From the NCBI GenBank assembly GCA_003184365.1, contig NKYR01000034.1, positions 183,686 through 247,685 of the forward strand: a stretch of 64,000 bases of DNA. The letters run 5' to 3'. This document shows positions 33,379 to 45,079 of this stretch, one piece after another; within the stretch, counting starts at the first letter, position 1; every line of letters starts with the position of its first letter. Position numbers and translations under genes: made by a program. The notes beneath the pieces are model-generated. The model did not search any database. It was given only the letters and a program-made list of their open reading frames with translations, and was not told the DNA's origin. Source of the stretch: Evernia prunastri (lineage: Eukaryota > Ascomycota > Lecanoromycetes > Lecanorales > Parmeliaceae).

Positions 33379-35120
33379 TATGGAAATTTCGATCTTCTTT
33401 TGTTGGTGCCCGATGGTTGGACTGATTGACGTACAAAGTACAGCTGTAAATTAGTATCGACGGGAAAGTGGGGCCGAAGCGGAGACGTTGCGAATGATGA
33501 AATCGTGCAGATTTAGTCAAGTATTTGTTATATGATTCACGAGGAGTATCAAAAGTGCATTGCTGGATGCATAACCCTGGTGCAGAGTAAAAGGTGTTGG
33601 AGGATTTTGCCATGCGATCGTTGCTAAGGTATACTTCGTGAAAAACGGACCAACAAGCTGCCTTCCCCTTCGTCAGCCTCACCTGAAAGTTCTGCGGCTT
33701 GACCAAACCCATCGTCGAGAACCGTGCAGTCATGACCATGGTGAACGAGGCGCGTGTCGAACCTCGATACCAATTCTGGGACCTACTCATTCAGTTCCAT
33801 CAAAGCCATGTTCTTGCCGATGCAGAGATTAATTCACCAAAGCTGGTAAAATCGATACATGACTTCATTATAAGCAGGGACCAGGGATGACACACACATT
33901 GGTCCATCTTGATAGCTGAGTAGTCGCACAGTCGATGACGGCATCTGGAGGCCTCCTCTGTTGTTGCGATGTTTGCGTTGAAGGATCTTATTCTCATGAC
34001 TTCTGTGTCGTGATGCAATTTCCACAAGGCTTATTGATCATACCGTAGGGAAGAAGCGGCAGCATCTGTTGGTATACGTGCGACTCACCTCCACCGAATA
34101 GGTCCGGTATTATGTGATAGTATGCATCGTTAATATTTCGGGAACAATGCGAGCCTTCACCGACAAGAAGCCAGGGGAATCAGGTCCGGCAACATCACCG
34201 CCTCGACTCTTCCCCTCGCTGAACGACTACTCCTTTTGAAAAGTCTGTATACGCTCCGCAGGTGCTATCTTACGAAGCTGAGGAGGTCGACGATCTCGTA
34301 GTCGCCCTTTGGCGATAGACACTGGAGGATTTGAAACAGAGCAGGGTGCCATTCGCTGAAGATACCGACCACTGCACCGTATTAGGCTGTGGCGTGGGCA
34401 AACTCCGTGACATCTGCGACATCTATATCCTCTTCGAGACAGCCAAAGGATTTTCCAGGTTATGAGGACATTAGCACATAGTCAATTTTGCTCTTCAATG
34501 TACAAATCATGAGAGATCCAGTATTGGCAAATATATAGAAGCGGAGGAAAATCAGCTATGCACGATGTGGTGTAAAATGACCAGGTCAAGGAAAGTCACG
34601 ATAGAAGTAACCTCCAGCAAGTTGGATGGTAAAGCAGTAAGCTTTTTGGTGGATCTCAAAAATCTAAGTCACTTCTCTGAAGGCGAGAAGGGAAGGTGCG
34701 AAGAAAATTCCGAGGCGCATTACCGCTCTGGCATTGATAAGTCTCTCTCAAATCTACGTTCCCCCTTTTTTTTTCGTGCCGAATTGTACTCGTAGCATCA
34801 GTGAGACCCTGCATCAAATATCACGTGACACGTAACCTACAGGTGGTGGTTGCTCTCCGTTCGCTTGACTCTCGATGTTTTAAATTACTATCGAGTGGCT
34901 ACCTACCTACCCAGTCCCGCTGAAGACGGGGCAAATGTAAACGTCATGCATGTCTCACACCTGCTTTCCGTCAAGTCAGCCTTACAGCATTGGTAAGTAG
35001 CTGAATGATGACGTCAATTGACTATGCCATTCTCTACTTTTACAGCAATTGAATGCTCCTTCCCCCAAATTTCCATTGCGGACTCAGGTTAAAATTCGCT
35101 TTCACCTGCTAAACGTCATC
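33379..35120. other. Intergenic region holding a P450 relic
   Basis: 1.74 kb with no intact gene. The only recognisable item is the cytochrome P450 fragment at 33655-33835. Other stretches, for example around 34150-34470, could be further decayed coding sequence, but I cannot assign them. Confidence 0.5.
33655..33835 (-). pseudogene. Relic of a cytochrome P450 C-terminus
   Basis: Read on the minus strand, 33827 downward gives LCIGKNMALMELNE, a stop, then VPELVSRFDTRL, and in another frame KPQNFQVRLTK near 33667-33700. These are the heme-cysteine loop, L-helix and C-terminal strand of a P450 of the pisatin-demethylase-like type (heme Cys codon at 33821-33823). The residues before the Cys that should read FGxGxR are broken. 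The stop between the two blocks and the frame change show it is not functional. Confidence 0.7.
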
Positions 35121-35861
35121 ATGTCACTCCGCTCTTTCTCTCGCCTTCCCATCCTCTCCAGAAGCCACATCATCTCACCAACGACAACCCGAACAGCCAT
35201 CTTCAACAACGCAAGCAGCACCTTCAAAAGACCACTCAATACCTCCTCACGCAAAATGGCCACAGATGCAAAGTCAGACGCGGGTCAGACCATCTCTGAA
35301 GTCTCCAAGCAGGAAGGAGGCACATACAAAGGTACAAGACCATCATCATCCTCTCCATCACCGCTACCATCAATCTAACATCAACTAGGCTCCACCGCTG
35401 CCCAAATGCAATCCCAAATCACCAAGCAACGCAACCTCGAAGATGCGGCCGCCAAAGTCGGCGCCAAGCTGGACACCGCTCCCGGCGCCGTGACCTCCGA
35501 AGATGCTTCCCTCCTGCACAGCCGCGAGGCTCGCGTCACGGGCGGTCCCACAAAGGGGGACCTTGCCTCCCAAGCTCAATCGGTCGCTGCCGCCAACGAG
35601 CAGGGTGCTACGGTTCAGACCAACAGCACGAACGCCAATATCACACCTGCTCAGCAGAGCCAGTTGGACCGTGAGGCCAACTATGTGGAGGCAGCGGATA
35701 AAGTCGGCACCAAGTTGGCAACGGAGCCGGAGAGGGTGACAAAGGAAGAAGGTGACTTGTTACACTCGAGGGAGACGAAGGCGTTTGGGGCTACGGAAAA
35801 GGGAGGAATTGCAAGTCAGGCTCAGAGCCAGGCAGCGAAGAATGCGGGTGACACGGCTTGA
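35121..35861 (+). CDS. Seed-maturation-domain protein, probably mitochondrial
   Basis: Two exons: 35121-35331 and 35389-35861, 227 residues. The first 45 residues are rich in Arg, Ser and Thr with no acids (MSLRSFSRLPILSR then RPLNTSSRK), a good mitochondrial presequence; Met46 could give a second, cytosolic form. The rest contains two tandem SMP-like repeats: AAAKVGAKLDTAPGAVTSED with LLHSREARVTGG, and AADKVGTKLATEPERVTKEE with LLHSRETKAFG, each followed by ASQAQS. SMP (seed maturation protein) domains occur in LEA-type desiccation proteins of plants and in fungi. A protective role in stress or spores is inferred. Intrinsically disordered composition (Ala, Gln, Thr). Confidence 0.82.
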
Positions 35862-36794
35862 GAGCTGGTGACTCGATGCGAAGGAAGACAGAGATCTGTA
35901 TTGTTAGACGTGGTTTGCTGCATGGTATAAATGGTCTCGTCCAGGGTTGATTGCTGCATTTTAGGCTGCATGGGCTCGACCGGAGGTACGATATTGCGTG
36001 GCGTGGCTTCTCTCCACTACTAAAAGCTGTATACTAGACTGATACCGGCCTGGCAAATGCTGCATAATAAGATTACAAGCTGTTAATTATATCTGTTATA
36101 CCGACAGAGGCTCCTGTGTGATACCATCGAAGCACTTCTTGCTGAAGCACCTTTAGGTGGACGTCCTTCGAGCTTCTACATGACTCCACATCATTAGCAC
36201 CAATAACCATTTACCATGCATCGCTCTATCCCCATCTCCGCCTTCCCCCCAACCCCCGAGTAGGACAAAATCTACCAATTCGAATGAACAGTCCCCTTGA
36301 TGGTTAACATCCATACTTTGCCACGCCCCTCTTCGGCAGACCAGGGCACGACGGCAGTCGGCAGCCTTCGCTGCTGTTGAATCGCGAGCTAGGGGTTGGG
36401 GGTAAAGAAACGTATCGTTCCAAGGGTCTGCTGTGAATGTTGGTTGGATACTCAGATGGCCTTGGACGGCCTTGGCATCACCGTCTCGACCTTTAACACA
36501 ACCTGAGGGGGTACAATGATGTTTATGAAGCAGTGATGATGAAAGTAGCTGCTGACACAACTTAGGGGCTGAGCGCGATCTTGAAATGTGCATATACCGC
36601 TGACAACACAGTTACCTCTGAGATCTTACTTCATCACTATTTACACACGCAGGGTGTGCCACAATGACTGCCGAAGGTGTTGAGAGTGAAGACCCAGTCC
36701 ATAATTGCGGCCTTCTTACCTCTCTTAAATACTCTCCTGACTTCAAGTTCAACATAGCATAAATTGCTTGCGCAGACTCTCTTGAATAGTGCTC
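35862..36794. other. Intergenic region, no gene seen
   Basis: 933 bases: 3' flank of the SMP gene and promoter of the BTB gene. Minus-strand frames at 36153-36593 and 36612-36848 do not look coding. Confidence 0.45.
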
Positions 36795-37680
36795 ATGCCT
36801 TTCTCGTATCTCAACTTCGATCCCCCCGGACAAGCAATCCTTTCCCACGGATACTCGTCAGAATTCGTTTCGAAAGCTATGGCGCGGTAAGGCCTCCATC
36901 GTCGTTCATACTAAACAAGGCTTAAGCTAACGATGCGGTCATTAGTATGGTAAAACCAATCGACCCCAACGACCCTGAACAACACCCCTCCGACTTGACC
37001 ATTAAATGCGGTTCTCTCGATATCCAAGCTCACAGCCATGTCCTCTGCCAGGATTCGGCTTATTTCAAAATAGTCTGCAAAGGCGGTTTCTTGGTAAATT
37101 CCCGATCATGTTGTGCTGAGGCGAAGTCTTCTTGCTAATATTCACTTAGGAACAGCAGACTCAAGAGCTCAAACTCCCTGCAGAGGAAGAGTTCCTGATT
37201 CGACGCCTCTTGTGCCATATCTACACAACCGGATACAACGATAGGCCCTACGCCGATGAGGAAAACCCGCCTCAACACATCAAGGCTCCAGCCTACGTCA
37301 ACCGAATGCACACGAATGCTCAAATGTACAGCATAGCAGACAAGTACGACATGCCAAGTCTCAAAGCGAAAGCGTCGGTGAAGTTCAGCACGGCAATATG
37401 GGATGACTACCATTGGGGTGACAGCAACGTCGCGGACGAGATCATCAAAGTGATCCCTCTCGTGTACGAATCCACACCGGACAACGACCGCGGCCTACGC
37501 GACCAAGCGATACAGGGCGCGATACTGAGGTGGGAAGAGTTTGGAAAGCACCCGGGCATCGGAAACCTCCTTGTTGCGGTCCGGGAATTTGCGAGGGAGG
37601 CCAGAAATGCTTGCGAAATGAGAGGGGTTTCCTGCGTAGGAGCGTCTATAACGCCGGATCCCGATGGGAGAGACGGATGA
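36795..37680 (+). CDS. BTB/POZ domain protein
   Basis: Three exons: 36795-36886, 36946-37093 and 37150-37680, 256 residues. Introns start GTAAGG and GTAAAT and end ATTAG and TTAG. The BTB fold is visible from residue 40: SDLTIKCGSLDIQAHSHVLC (start strand and helix), DSAYFKIVCKGGF, and LIRRLLCHIYTTGYND, followed by helices with YSIADKYDMPSLKAKA, the usual end of fungal BTB proteins. No kelch, MATH or BACK partner domain is present, as in most short fungal BTB proteins. Dimerisation or a Cullin-3 adaptor role is known for the fold; the partner is unknown. The first exon was added by splice logic. Confidence 0.82.
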
Positions 37681-38120
37681 TTGATGTGCAGAACTATTCA
37701 CAGATAGATCTCCGCGTGTGACCGAGGACAGCATTGTCAACCAAGGCTTCGCGTGTTTAAGTGAAGGAGTGTGTTTTCGCGGCCTTGTCTCCTATTTCTT
37801 GCACTTGCTGCATTCAAGGCGCGTCTTTTCAAATTTGGGCCCCAACAAGTCGCCGATATCCGAGAGTCCTGACGCCGCCTTCCGTAGTTTACTGATCTAT
37901 CCTATCCGAGCTAGCGAAAATAGGCGACCTCCGGGCGCCTACGATGTATGGCAGCCTCCGACTTCCGTCCTGGCCATTTACTACTTATGAGGACTCCTCC
38001 CACACAACCATCAGCATTTGTTAAATATCATTATCAACATCATCATCATCATCATCATCATCGAATCTGACAATCACTGTTGAGTACGAGCTATTATACT
38101 TTCCACTGCTTTATATCAAG
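37681..38120. other. Promoter region of the xanthine dioxygenase gene
   Basis: 440 bases, no gene. A (CAT)n repeat (38039-38062) lies 58 bases before the ATG. Confidence 0.5.
38039..38062. repeat. (CAT)n microsatellite in the 5' leader
   Basis: About eight CAT units, probably inside the transcribed leader of the downstream gene. Confidence 0.85.
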
Positions 38121-39380
38121 ATGCCCTCAGCAACCATGACTCTCAGCCCTCAATCAATGACCGTCCAGCCAATTTCGGTCCCTTCATCTAATGTAGATTT
38201 TGGCGCCGTCATTGAAAACGTTGACCTAGAAAACCTGACAGGTGAGTAAAGCACCATGAGATCGATGTAGTAGCAGGATAATAGGGAGCACTCCGTGGAA
38301 CGGTAACCTCTTTGAGTAAGTATTCTAGATGTCAAACATAGCTCCATCAATACTGACAGATGCATCACAGACCATGACTTCTCCATCATCCGCGACACAC
38401 TCTACAAATCCCACGTAGTCGTCCTCAAGAACCAAGCCTCCAGCTCCCCCAAAGCCCAATTCAACCTGACCCATCGCTTCGACCCATCCGCCATCGGCTA
38501 CGGCCACGGCAAGACCCTCGACGCCAAACGCAGCATCCTGCACCCGGATCTCAAGACCGTCCCGCACCAGCCCGAAGTGCAGATCATCGGCAACGGCCTC
38601 GTGCCCGAGTACGAAGGCCTCTCCAACATCAAGCTCGTCCACCCCCACCACAAGAAGTTCCACAAGCACCCCATCCCCGACGAGGACGACCTCACGCACA
38701 CGCGCTTCTACCGCTGGCACATCGACGCGGCGCTCTACGACCTCAACCCGCCCAAGGTGACATCGCTGCTGGCGGTGTCGGTGCCCAAAGGCCGACGGCA
38801 GACACTGCGTTACGACGACGGGACGGGCGACGAGTTGGACGTCCCGCTGGGCACCACGGCCTTCGTGAGCGGATACAAAATGTACGACCTGCTCTCCGCC
38901 GCGGACCAAGAATTCGTCCGAACCAGCCGCATCGAGTACGCCGCGCACCCCTACATCTGGATGAGCGGCGCCAAATCGCGCTCCGACGGGCTCGGCCTCG
39001 TCTCCGAAAACCTCGAGCTCCCCGCCTCGGAGCTCCCGCCCGTCGACCCGTCCAAAGTGCAGATCCTCCCCATGGTCTGGCAGAACCCCGTCACGGGCCA
39101 GCTCGCGCTGCAGATCCACCCGTCGGCCGTGCGCCGGATCCACCTGGCGGGCGGCGAGGTGATTGGGGACCTGGCGACGGTAAGGGAGATTGTGCACCGG
39201 CTGCAGAGGCCCGGGATCGGTCCGCGGTTGGTGTACGCGCACGACTGGGAGGAGGGCGACATGGTGCTGTTCAACAACCAGGGGGTGCTGCATTCGGTCG
39301 TGGGAGCTTTTCGGGAGGACGAGGTGAGGCTGTTCAGGCAGTGTAATATGGCCGCGAGCGAGGGGCCGGTGGGTGCTTAG
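38121..39380 (+). CDS. xanA: XanA-type alpha-ketoglutarate-dependent xanthine dioxygenase
   Basis: Two exons: 38121-38241 and 38371-39380, 376 residues, the usual length. The TauD/TfdA fold is clear: iron ligands His157 and Asp159 (in WHIDAALYD) and His348 (GVLHSVVG). Blocks typical of the fungal xanthine dioxygenase are RYDDGTGDEL, VPLGTTAFVSG, QNPVTGQLALQIH, LQRPGIGPRLVYAHDWEEGD and VRLFRQCNMAASEGP. The enzyme uses iron, oxygen and 2-oxoglutarate to turn xanthine into urate, an alternative to xanthine dehydrogenase in purine catabolism. The intron (129 nt) is longer than average for the window but the join ENLT-DHDF is exact for the family. Start is the first ATG; MTLSP (codon 6) is a second option. 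Confidence 0.92.
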
Positions 39381-39895
39381 GATTTTTCTCTTGAGTGAGG
39401 CATGCGGGATATCTGTGGGGGTTTGATTAGATCTGGCTGGGCCTTTGTTTTCGTTGATCTGCTTTCCTACCCTGTCTTCTCTCCTCAATGTTTATTCAAA
39501 GCGAGATTTAGATTGCCTATTGTTCCTATCGAAAAAAAAAAAAAACTCGAAATAAAATCGATTCATGCAAAGCTCCCTCGATGAAGTGTGTTCCCCTCTC
39601 CTTACTCCCCCCCCAAAGCTGCATCCCAACATTCTCAAGCCCGCAAAACCCAAAAGCACATTCATCAAGTAGTGTCCACAATCTTACAGCATCCCGATCT
39701 GGCGTATGACCGACCGTAGCGAGGCCTCTCTCGGGCACAAACATTACTGGTTACGAGCATACGTGCACGGTCTCCGTGGCTCAAATCATTTTTTTTCTTT
39801 CTCAAAAAGATCCCCAGATGCACATTGCAAAGAGATAAAAAGTTTCGTTGGCTTCGATCAGTTGTTTGAAACACTCAGATAACGTCTGCTGCTGC

Positions 39896-39918
39896 CTCCT
39901 CTCTCTCTCTCTCTCTCC
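39896..39918. repeat. (CT)n microsatellite
   Basis: About eleven CT units. Confidence 0.85.
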
Positions 39919-40025
39919 ATCTTGGTCCGGCTTGGAGAGAATCTTGGTAGGCTCTTTAAGATGCTTCGGCTTGGTGTAGTCATGCGACTCTTGGGATTGG
40001 GGGAGTGGTCGGTGGCGCTAGGTGT

Positions 40026-40061
40026 GAGGAGGCGGAGGAGGAGGAGGAGGAGGAGGAGGAG
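40026..40061. repeat. (GGA)n microsatellite
   Basis: About eleven GGA units with one GGC interruption. Confidence 0.85.
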
Positions 40062-40447
40062 TTGGTGGGATTGTGTGGGAGGATGTATGGGGCATGTGAA
40101 TTACTGTGAAGACGGCAGCGTGAGTGAATTGAAGTGTATTTATTCCTTGAGCTCTTCGGTGCATATCAATAAATGATTAAGAAAGGCGGCGATGTTATCT
40201 GAAGCTGGAGCATTTCATCGGTCTCAAACATCACTCACTCATGGACGGGTAATCGTAACTCATGGATAGATCATTTCGGTAAAGACTGTTTTGATCTCAT
40301 TCATCTCTCCTGATACATACAAACTCGCGTGTAAACAATACAAACTTATCTCAACAGCAAGGCACAACCCAAGAGCTAAATCCAAAAAAGAAAAAACTCC
40401 ATACGATCTCGTCCCCCTCCCCTCCCCACCGCTTCCGCTCCCCAACT

Positions 40448-41626
40448 CTAGTTCGAGTACCCCAGCGCAAACTTAGCCGAGCGCTTCAACTTGGCCTCGG
40501 CGATCGCTCCGTTCCTGCACGAGGTCCCATCGGCCACGGGCTGGAAGGTGGGCGCCGTTCCGCTGGCGCCGCAGACGGCGAACTGCTTGCCGTCGGGGCT
40601 GCAGACCATGGTGCCGGGCGAAGTGCAGGCGCCGCCTGAGGAACCGGAAGTTGAGCCGGTGGATGGTGGAGAGGCACCGGCGGCAGCTGGGGATGCAGCG
40701 ACGGAAGGTGCGGCGGCGGCAGGAGCAGCGACGGATGGTGCAGCGGGGGCAGGGGCGGCCATGGATGGTGCAGCGGCCGCTGGGGAGGCGACGGATGGGG
40801 CGGCCGAAGCACCACCCGAGGAGGCACCGCTGGGAGAAGCCGCTTGAGCGCCTGAAGATGAGCTGCCCGATGAGGAGCCGCCTGACGCGCCACAGTTGGG
40901 CCCAGTGGGGGGTGCAAGATCGGAAGCGACACCATCCTTCTCGACCGACGTGCCCGGGTCCGGGAACTGGACGTCCTTGGAGTCGGCAGTGAGGCAGTCG
41001 GACGTGGGGATGTTGGCGACGAACATGGCTGGGAAAGAGGGCGTGTCTCGGCCTGCAAGGTCCGGGATGGCGAAGTCGGTTTCGTTGAGGGGAGCGTCTC
41101 GCTTGTTGGATCCGCCGGTGACTTTGATGGATGCGCAGTTCATGTACATCTCACGGTTGCCCACTTTGTTGAACCAGGTCCATGCGAGAGTGTAGGCGCC
41201 CGGAGCGATGCCTTCGGGGATCGCAAAGCTGTACGTGTCTGGGTCGGGGGCTGAGGCGGAATTGTCGGCTCCGAGGTTACCCGCGACGTTCTTGGCCGGG
41301 CAGCCTCCCTCGATCGAGTGGATGACCATCCATTTGGAGCTCTTCGTTGCAGGGTTGTCGGTGGTGAGAGAGACTTGGCATGAGCCACCCCCGTGTACTG
41401 ACTCGCCCAAGAAGGAAAGCTTCTGCGGGGCGCCAATGGCCATGTCGGTCACGGTTGCACCGGAGTTGCTGGTGGCTTTGCATGGAAAGTTTGAACCATC
41501 GGCAATGAGGGGGCTGTTGTCGGGACTGCCGTATGGTGGAGGTGTGGCCATGACCATATGACCATGGGCTGTGGAAGCGAAGAAAGCAATGACCGCGGCC
41601 GCGAGGACTTTGTTCATGGTATACAT
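40448..41626 (-). CDS. AA11 chitin-active LPMO with C-terminal X278-like module
   Basis: Single exon, 392 residues from the first of two close ATGs (the second, three codons on, works equally well). Signal cleavage after AHG exposes His23, which with His78 (SVHGGGSCQV) forms the copper histidine brace. The blocks MATPPPYGSP, NSPL, GSNFPCK, IEGGCPAKN, TLAWTWFNKVGNREMYMNCA identify lytic polysaccharide monooxygenase family AA11, which cleaves chitin oxidatively. After residue 230 comes a long Ala/Pro/Ser linker with SVASPAAAAPS-type repeats, then a C-terminal module (GTMVCSPDGKQFAVC and FQPVADGTSCRNG) of the X278 type that probably binds chitin. Secreted. Likely used for cell-wall remodelling or degrading fungal/insect chitin. 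Confidence 0.9.
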   Translation of the reverse strand: MYTMNKVLAAAVIAFFASTAHGHMVMATPPPYGSPDNSPLIADGSNFPCKATSNSGATVTDMAIGAPQKLSFLGESVHGGGSCQVSLTTDNPATKSSKWMVIHSIEGGCPAKNVAGNLGADNSASAPDPDTYSFAIPEGIAPGAYTLAWTWFNKVGNREMYMNCASIKVTGGSNKRDAPLNETDFAIPDLAGRDTPSFPAMFVANIPTSDCLTADSKDVQFPDPGTSVEKDGVASDLAPPTGPNCGASGGSSSGSSSSGAQAASPSGASSGGASAAPSVASPAAAAPSMAAPAPAAPSVAAPAAAAPSVAASPAAAGASPPSTGSTSGSSGGACTSPGTMVCSPDGKQFAVCGASGTAPTFQPVADGTSCRNGAIAEAKLKRSAKFALGYSN

Positions 41627-43267
41627 CTCTGCTTTGGCTTGAGTGTTTCTTGCTGAAGTCTGACGATTTGCGTTGATTTGGATTGTTTTGAGTTCGGTTG
41701 TTCTGATGCTGTTGTGTGTGAGTTGTTGGACCTGATGTGAGGTGAGGAATGAAAATGAGAGGAAGGCGCAGGGTATTTGTAGGCTGGATGCCTGTGAGAG
41801 TACAATGAAGAATGTTCTGCACAATGGATTTTGTCTTGTGGACAATGGGACAATAGGAATTCACTTACCAGGACCCGAGACCTTGCCCTGAACAATAAGG
41901 ATTGAGTAGCACAATGAAAAGCTAATGACAAAGTGTGATAACAATAACAACAGTGCACGAGAACAATAACTTAGAAGTAAGGCGAATTGTATGAAAATGA
42001 AGGATCGTAAGTCTGCACCAGGCACAACAAGAAGACGGTGAAGAGTAGTGGAACAAAGGATCCTGCCTTGGAAGAATGCAATAATCGTGAATCGTGAATT
42101 GTAAGTTGCCAATACAGGAGAAAGTAGAAAGAAATAGAAGAGGCTGGCTGTATACAAATACGATGCCGCCTGGTGCTCTAGTCCTCCATGAGCAGGGTTT
42201 TTGCCACTTGATTATGACCGTGTGTCGTGAGTAGGAAGACGGCATCCATAGAAGTTTGTACTTGCTCCCAGCCCGAAGCATGGACAGCCCCGATGATACT
42301 GAACATACAATTGCCTGCGAGCCTTTCGTTCAAGCCATTGTACCTGTACTCTGTAGTGTGAAACCAATCGCGCATCATGTACTCGGCAGCGCGACCGACG
42401 ACCAACAAAGTCGTATAGCTAAAGCTTGAAGAGAGATACACTTCACCCATTGATTCGTTAAACGAAGTCACCGAGGAAAAGGCAGCATGAAACAAAAGCT
42501 GGGTATAAGGGAGATGTGCTCAAACATGAGGGGAAATCGTGTAATGACCAATCAAGACGTGGGGTGGGGTTCGCAAGTGCCAAGACCAGGGCGGCGGCTT
42601 TTCCTTTTCATCGATTGGCACAGAACTCTTCAACCTGAAACATACCAACCAGAGTACTGCGCTCGTCTTCGCACGCAAAGTGTTTTGCAGCTCGAAGCCC
42701 CGACAACCTTCTATGCCACTACTGGGTGAAGGGAAACGAGTGGGATTATCTGAGGTCAAGAAAATCTGGATCCTCGGCAGTCGATTCTTGGTAAGTTGAC
42801 GATTGGTCAACAGCCGACTGAGATCTTATGAAAGACAGGGTGTTCGTTAGCCGATAGAGCTTTGTTAAGCCACAGCCGATACGAAAACCGCGATACGTCT
42901 GAAGTTTCTCCTAGGAGGGGCACAGGAGATCCCTCGTTCAGTATTCTGTGGAGGAGCACCAACCCCGTCGTGCCGATTGGAAAAAAAGGAACGGATACCA
43001 GACAAGTGGCGGGCGCTGATGCTCTAGTTGATGATAGATCTCGAGAAGAGAGAGAGAGGAATTGGGTGGGGGGGTGGGGGGAGACGTGTGGTTGCCGCCA
43101 CCCTACCAGGCATGTCCGGCTCTTGCGACTCGCGCGCCTCGAAACAATCGGATGACTTCTCTATATCCCGCAAAAAAACCTGTACTTGGGCTCTCTTTCT
43201 CTCCTAGCATATATAAAGCGAATCTCCTTCCTTATCTTGACCATCCTTGTCTCAAAGCGTCCATCTG
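41627..43267. other. Divergent promoter region
   Basis: 1.64 kb between the AA11 gene (minus) and the next plus-strand gene. No coding-like frame. A TATA box (ATATATAAAG, 43209-43218) lies about 50 bases before the 43268 ATG. Confidence 0.5.
43209..43218 (+). promoter_or_regulatory. TATA box of the 43268 gene
   Basis: ATATATAAAG, a good TATA match, 50 bases upstream of the ATG at 43268; the close spacing implies a very short 5' leader. Confidence 0.5.
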
Positions 43268-43870
43268 ATGCGTCTCCTCACCAATGTCACCTCTTTACTC
43301 TCCCTCAACGCTGCATTAGAGGGCAGTAGCAGCATCACCAATCGCTCTGCAAACCCGGACGTCTCGCTGTCGACACCACGTATCCCCCTCAACGACACCG
43401 TCTCCGGCACAGTCCGGCAGATTCTGGCCACTTTCGTCTCGGCCGCTTTCCGTGAACTGCAAATCACCTCGACGATCGGCCCGACGACGGACCCAGAACT
43501 ACTCCTCGATGTGCGCTTGATCTTCAGCTATGGCAGGGGTGTCATTTACGTGGCTATGACGAGTATCTGGGGGACATGGGATCCGCCTCGCTTCTTCGGG
43601 GAACCATGGCCCGCTGGGACCAACGTTCTACCGTCGCGGCTCGTTATGGATATCGTGTTCGCGGACAAGTTGATTAAGGAAGCGGGATACGTGGAGCCGT
43701 ACGAGGCGGTTTATCTTAGGTGGCCGCAGGGTCTGTCTATGGCGAAGGAGCAGCCGTATTATCACTTCTTGTTGGAAGGGACTTCGAAGAATGTTTATGT
43801 GGGAGTGAATGATCAGCTGGTTACGACGAGCCTGTCGGGACTGAATGATGATGGGCTGGCGACAGCATAG
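43268..43870 (+). CDS. Possible secreted protein, unknown function
   Basis: Single exon, 200 residues from the first ATG of the frame. The start (MRLLTNVTSLLSLNAALEGS) is a weak signal peptide. The body is mixed alpha/beta with no cysteines and with blocks such as VRQILATFVSAAFRELQIT, DVRLIFSYGRGVIYVAMTSI and PSRLVMDIVFADKLIKEAGY that look like a folded globular protein. Coding character is good, and a TATA box lies close upstream. I do not recognise the family. Confidence 0.65.
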   Translation: MRLLTNVTSLLSLNAALEGSSSITNRSANPDVSLSTPRIPLNDTVSGTVRQILATFVSAAFRELQITSTIGPTTDPELLLDVRLIFSYGRGVIYVAMTSIWGTWDPPRFFGEPWPAGTNVLPSRLVMDIVFADKLIKEAGYVEPYEAVYLRWPQGLSMAKEQPYYHFLLEGTSKNVYVGVNDQLVTTSLSGLNDDGLATA

Positions 43871-45079
43871 TTCTAGGGCCTGTCAATTGGGGAGTATGCT
43901 CTCCCCGCATGTTGCGGGATGCCAGAATTGTCTTCAGCAGGCAATGTGCCTAGACAGGAGAAGGGATGGATTCGAGATAGACAGCGCTGTGTCGGAGCTA
44001 AAGCCTTGTTGCTAGCTATGAGAGCGTAAGACCGTATCTCATTGACGGTACTTCCCTACCAACCTTCGTCTGCACAAGTTCAATCAAGCAGGTTACTGTC
44101 GCCTCGAAAGCAACAGTCGGAGTATCGTAGTCTTCAACTCGTCGACTGTCTACATTCGAGCATACAATTTGAACGACCATTTGGAACCCTGTGAAATGTG
44201 AGATTCTACGATGGTGTTCCAGGATACTCGCAAAGTCTTTGTACCCCAGGATTAGGAAAATTTTCAGTCGAACAAGGGTGGTGCACTCCTTCAATCTGTC
44301 AGCAGTCTTTTCTGAATTTGGAGCCAGAACACGCCAGATCTGAATGCCAGCATTGTTTAGTACTGGACAAGTGAACGTTTATGCATAAGTAGACAGGTAG
44401 ACGAAGGCACCAACTTTTCATGAAGGATGGCCAGGGTCGATGTCTAATATGCACATTAGATGAGGTTTGAAGAAGACTTATCCAGCCTCTGCCTTCATCT
44501 GGTGACTGATAGCGAAGAGACGTGTATCCTTAGCACCACTAGCCAAGTACAATTTCGTGGGAAACTGGAAATTTGACGGTGGCTAGGACGTGGAATACTC
44601 TCTTACATACCTTCAACTTTCAACTCAAAAGCGTTCTTCATCCCCTTTTAAGGCTTCACCTTTTTCAACCTCTACAGGTTCTATAGATTCATCTGACAGT
44701 TGTGTTACTGGAGATGAGGTAATTGTTCTTTGTTCAAGGTACACTAGACGAGTGGCTGCATAGACTGACAGTGAGCCTTCACTACGCACACGAATCCCTT
44801 TTCTTTGTGCGACTGAAAGTGGATATATCAACACGTCAACTCAAGCTTGCCGCAAGTGGGCCGCGGTGATGGGACAAATGATATGCTCAGTGACACATTT
44901 CACAATGACATTGTCTCAACACGACCTCGTCATCACCATGGCCGTGTATCAAAGCAATCCTTTGTCTCTTAATATTCCCAAGCCCATCGAAGATAATTCC
45001 CTCTTACCATCTCCTCTCATCATCCCAACAGCTCACACCAAATCAGATTTCCAACTTCCCAAAACAGCAACCTCACAGG
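43871..45079. other. Intergenic region, no gene seen
   Basis: 1.2 kb. Minus-strand frames at 44016-44294 and 44625-44834 (the latter with an acidic C-terminus) have no recognisable motif and are not reported as genes. Confidence 0.4.

Larger units (their letters stand above)
39381..40447. other. Intergenic region with CT and GGA repeats
   Basis: 1.07 kb between convergent genes. Holds an A13 run near 39532, (CT)n at 39896-39918 and (GGA)n at 40026-40061. No gene seen. Confidence 0.5.

Noticed and set aside
38325..39488. 387-codon minus-strand frame
   Set aside because: Antisense shadow of the xanthine dioxygenase exon.
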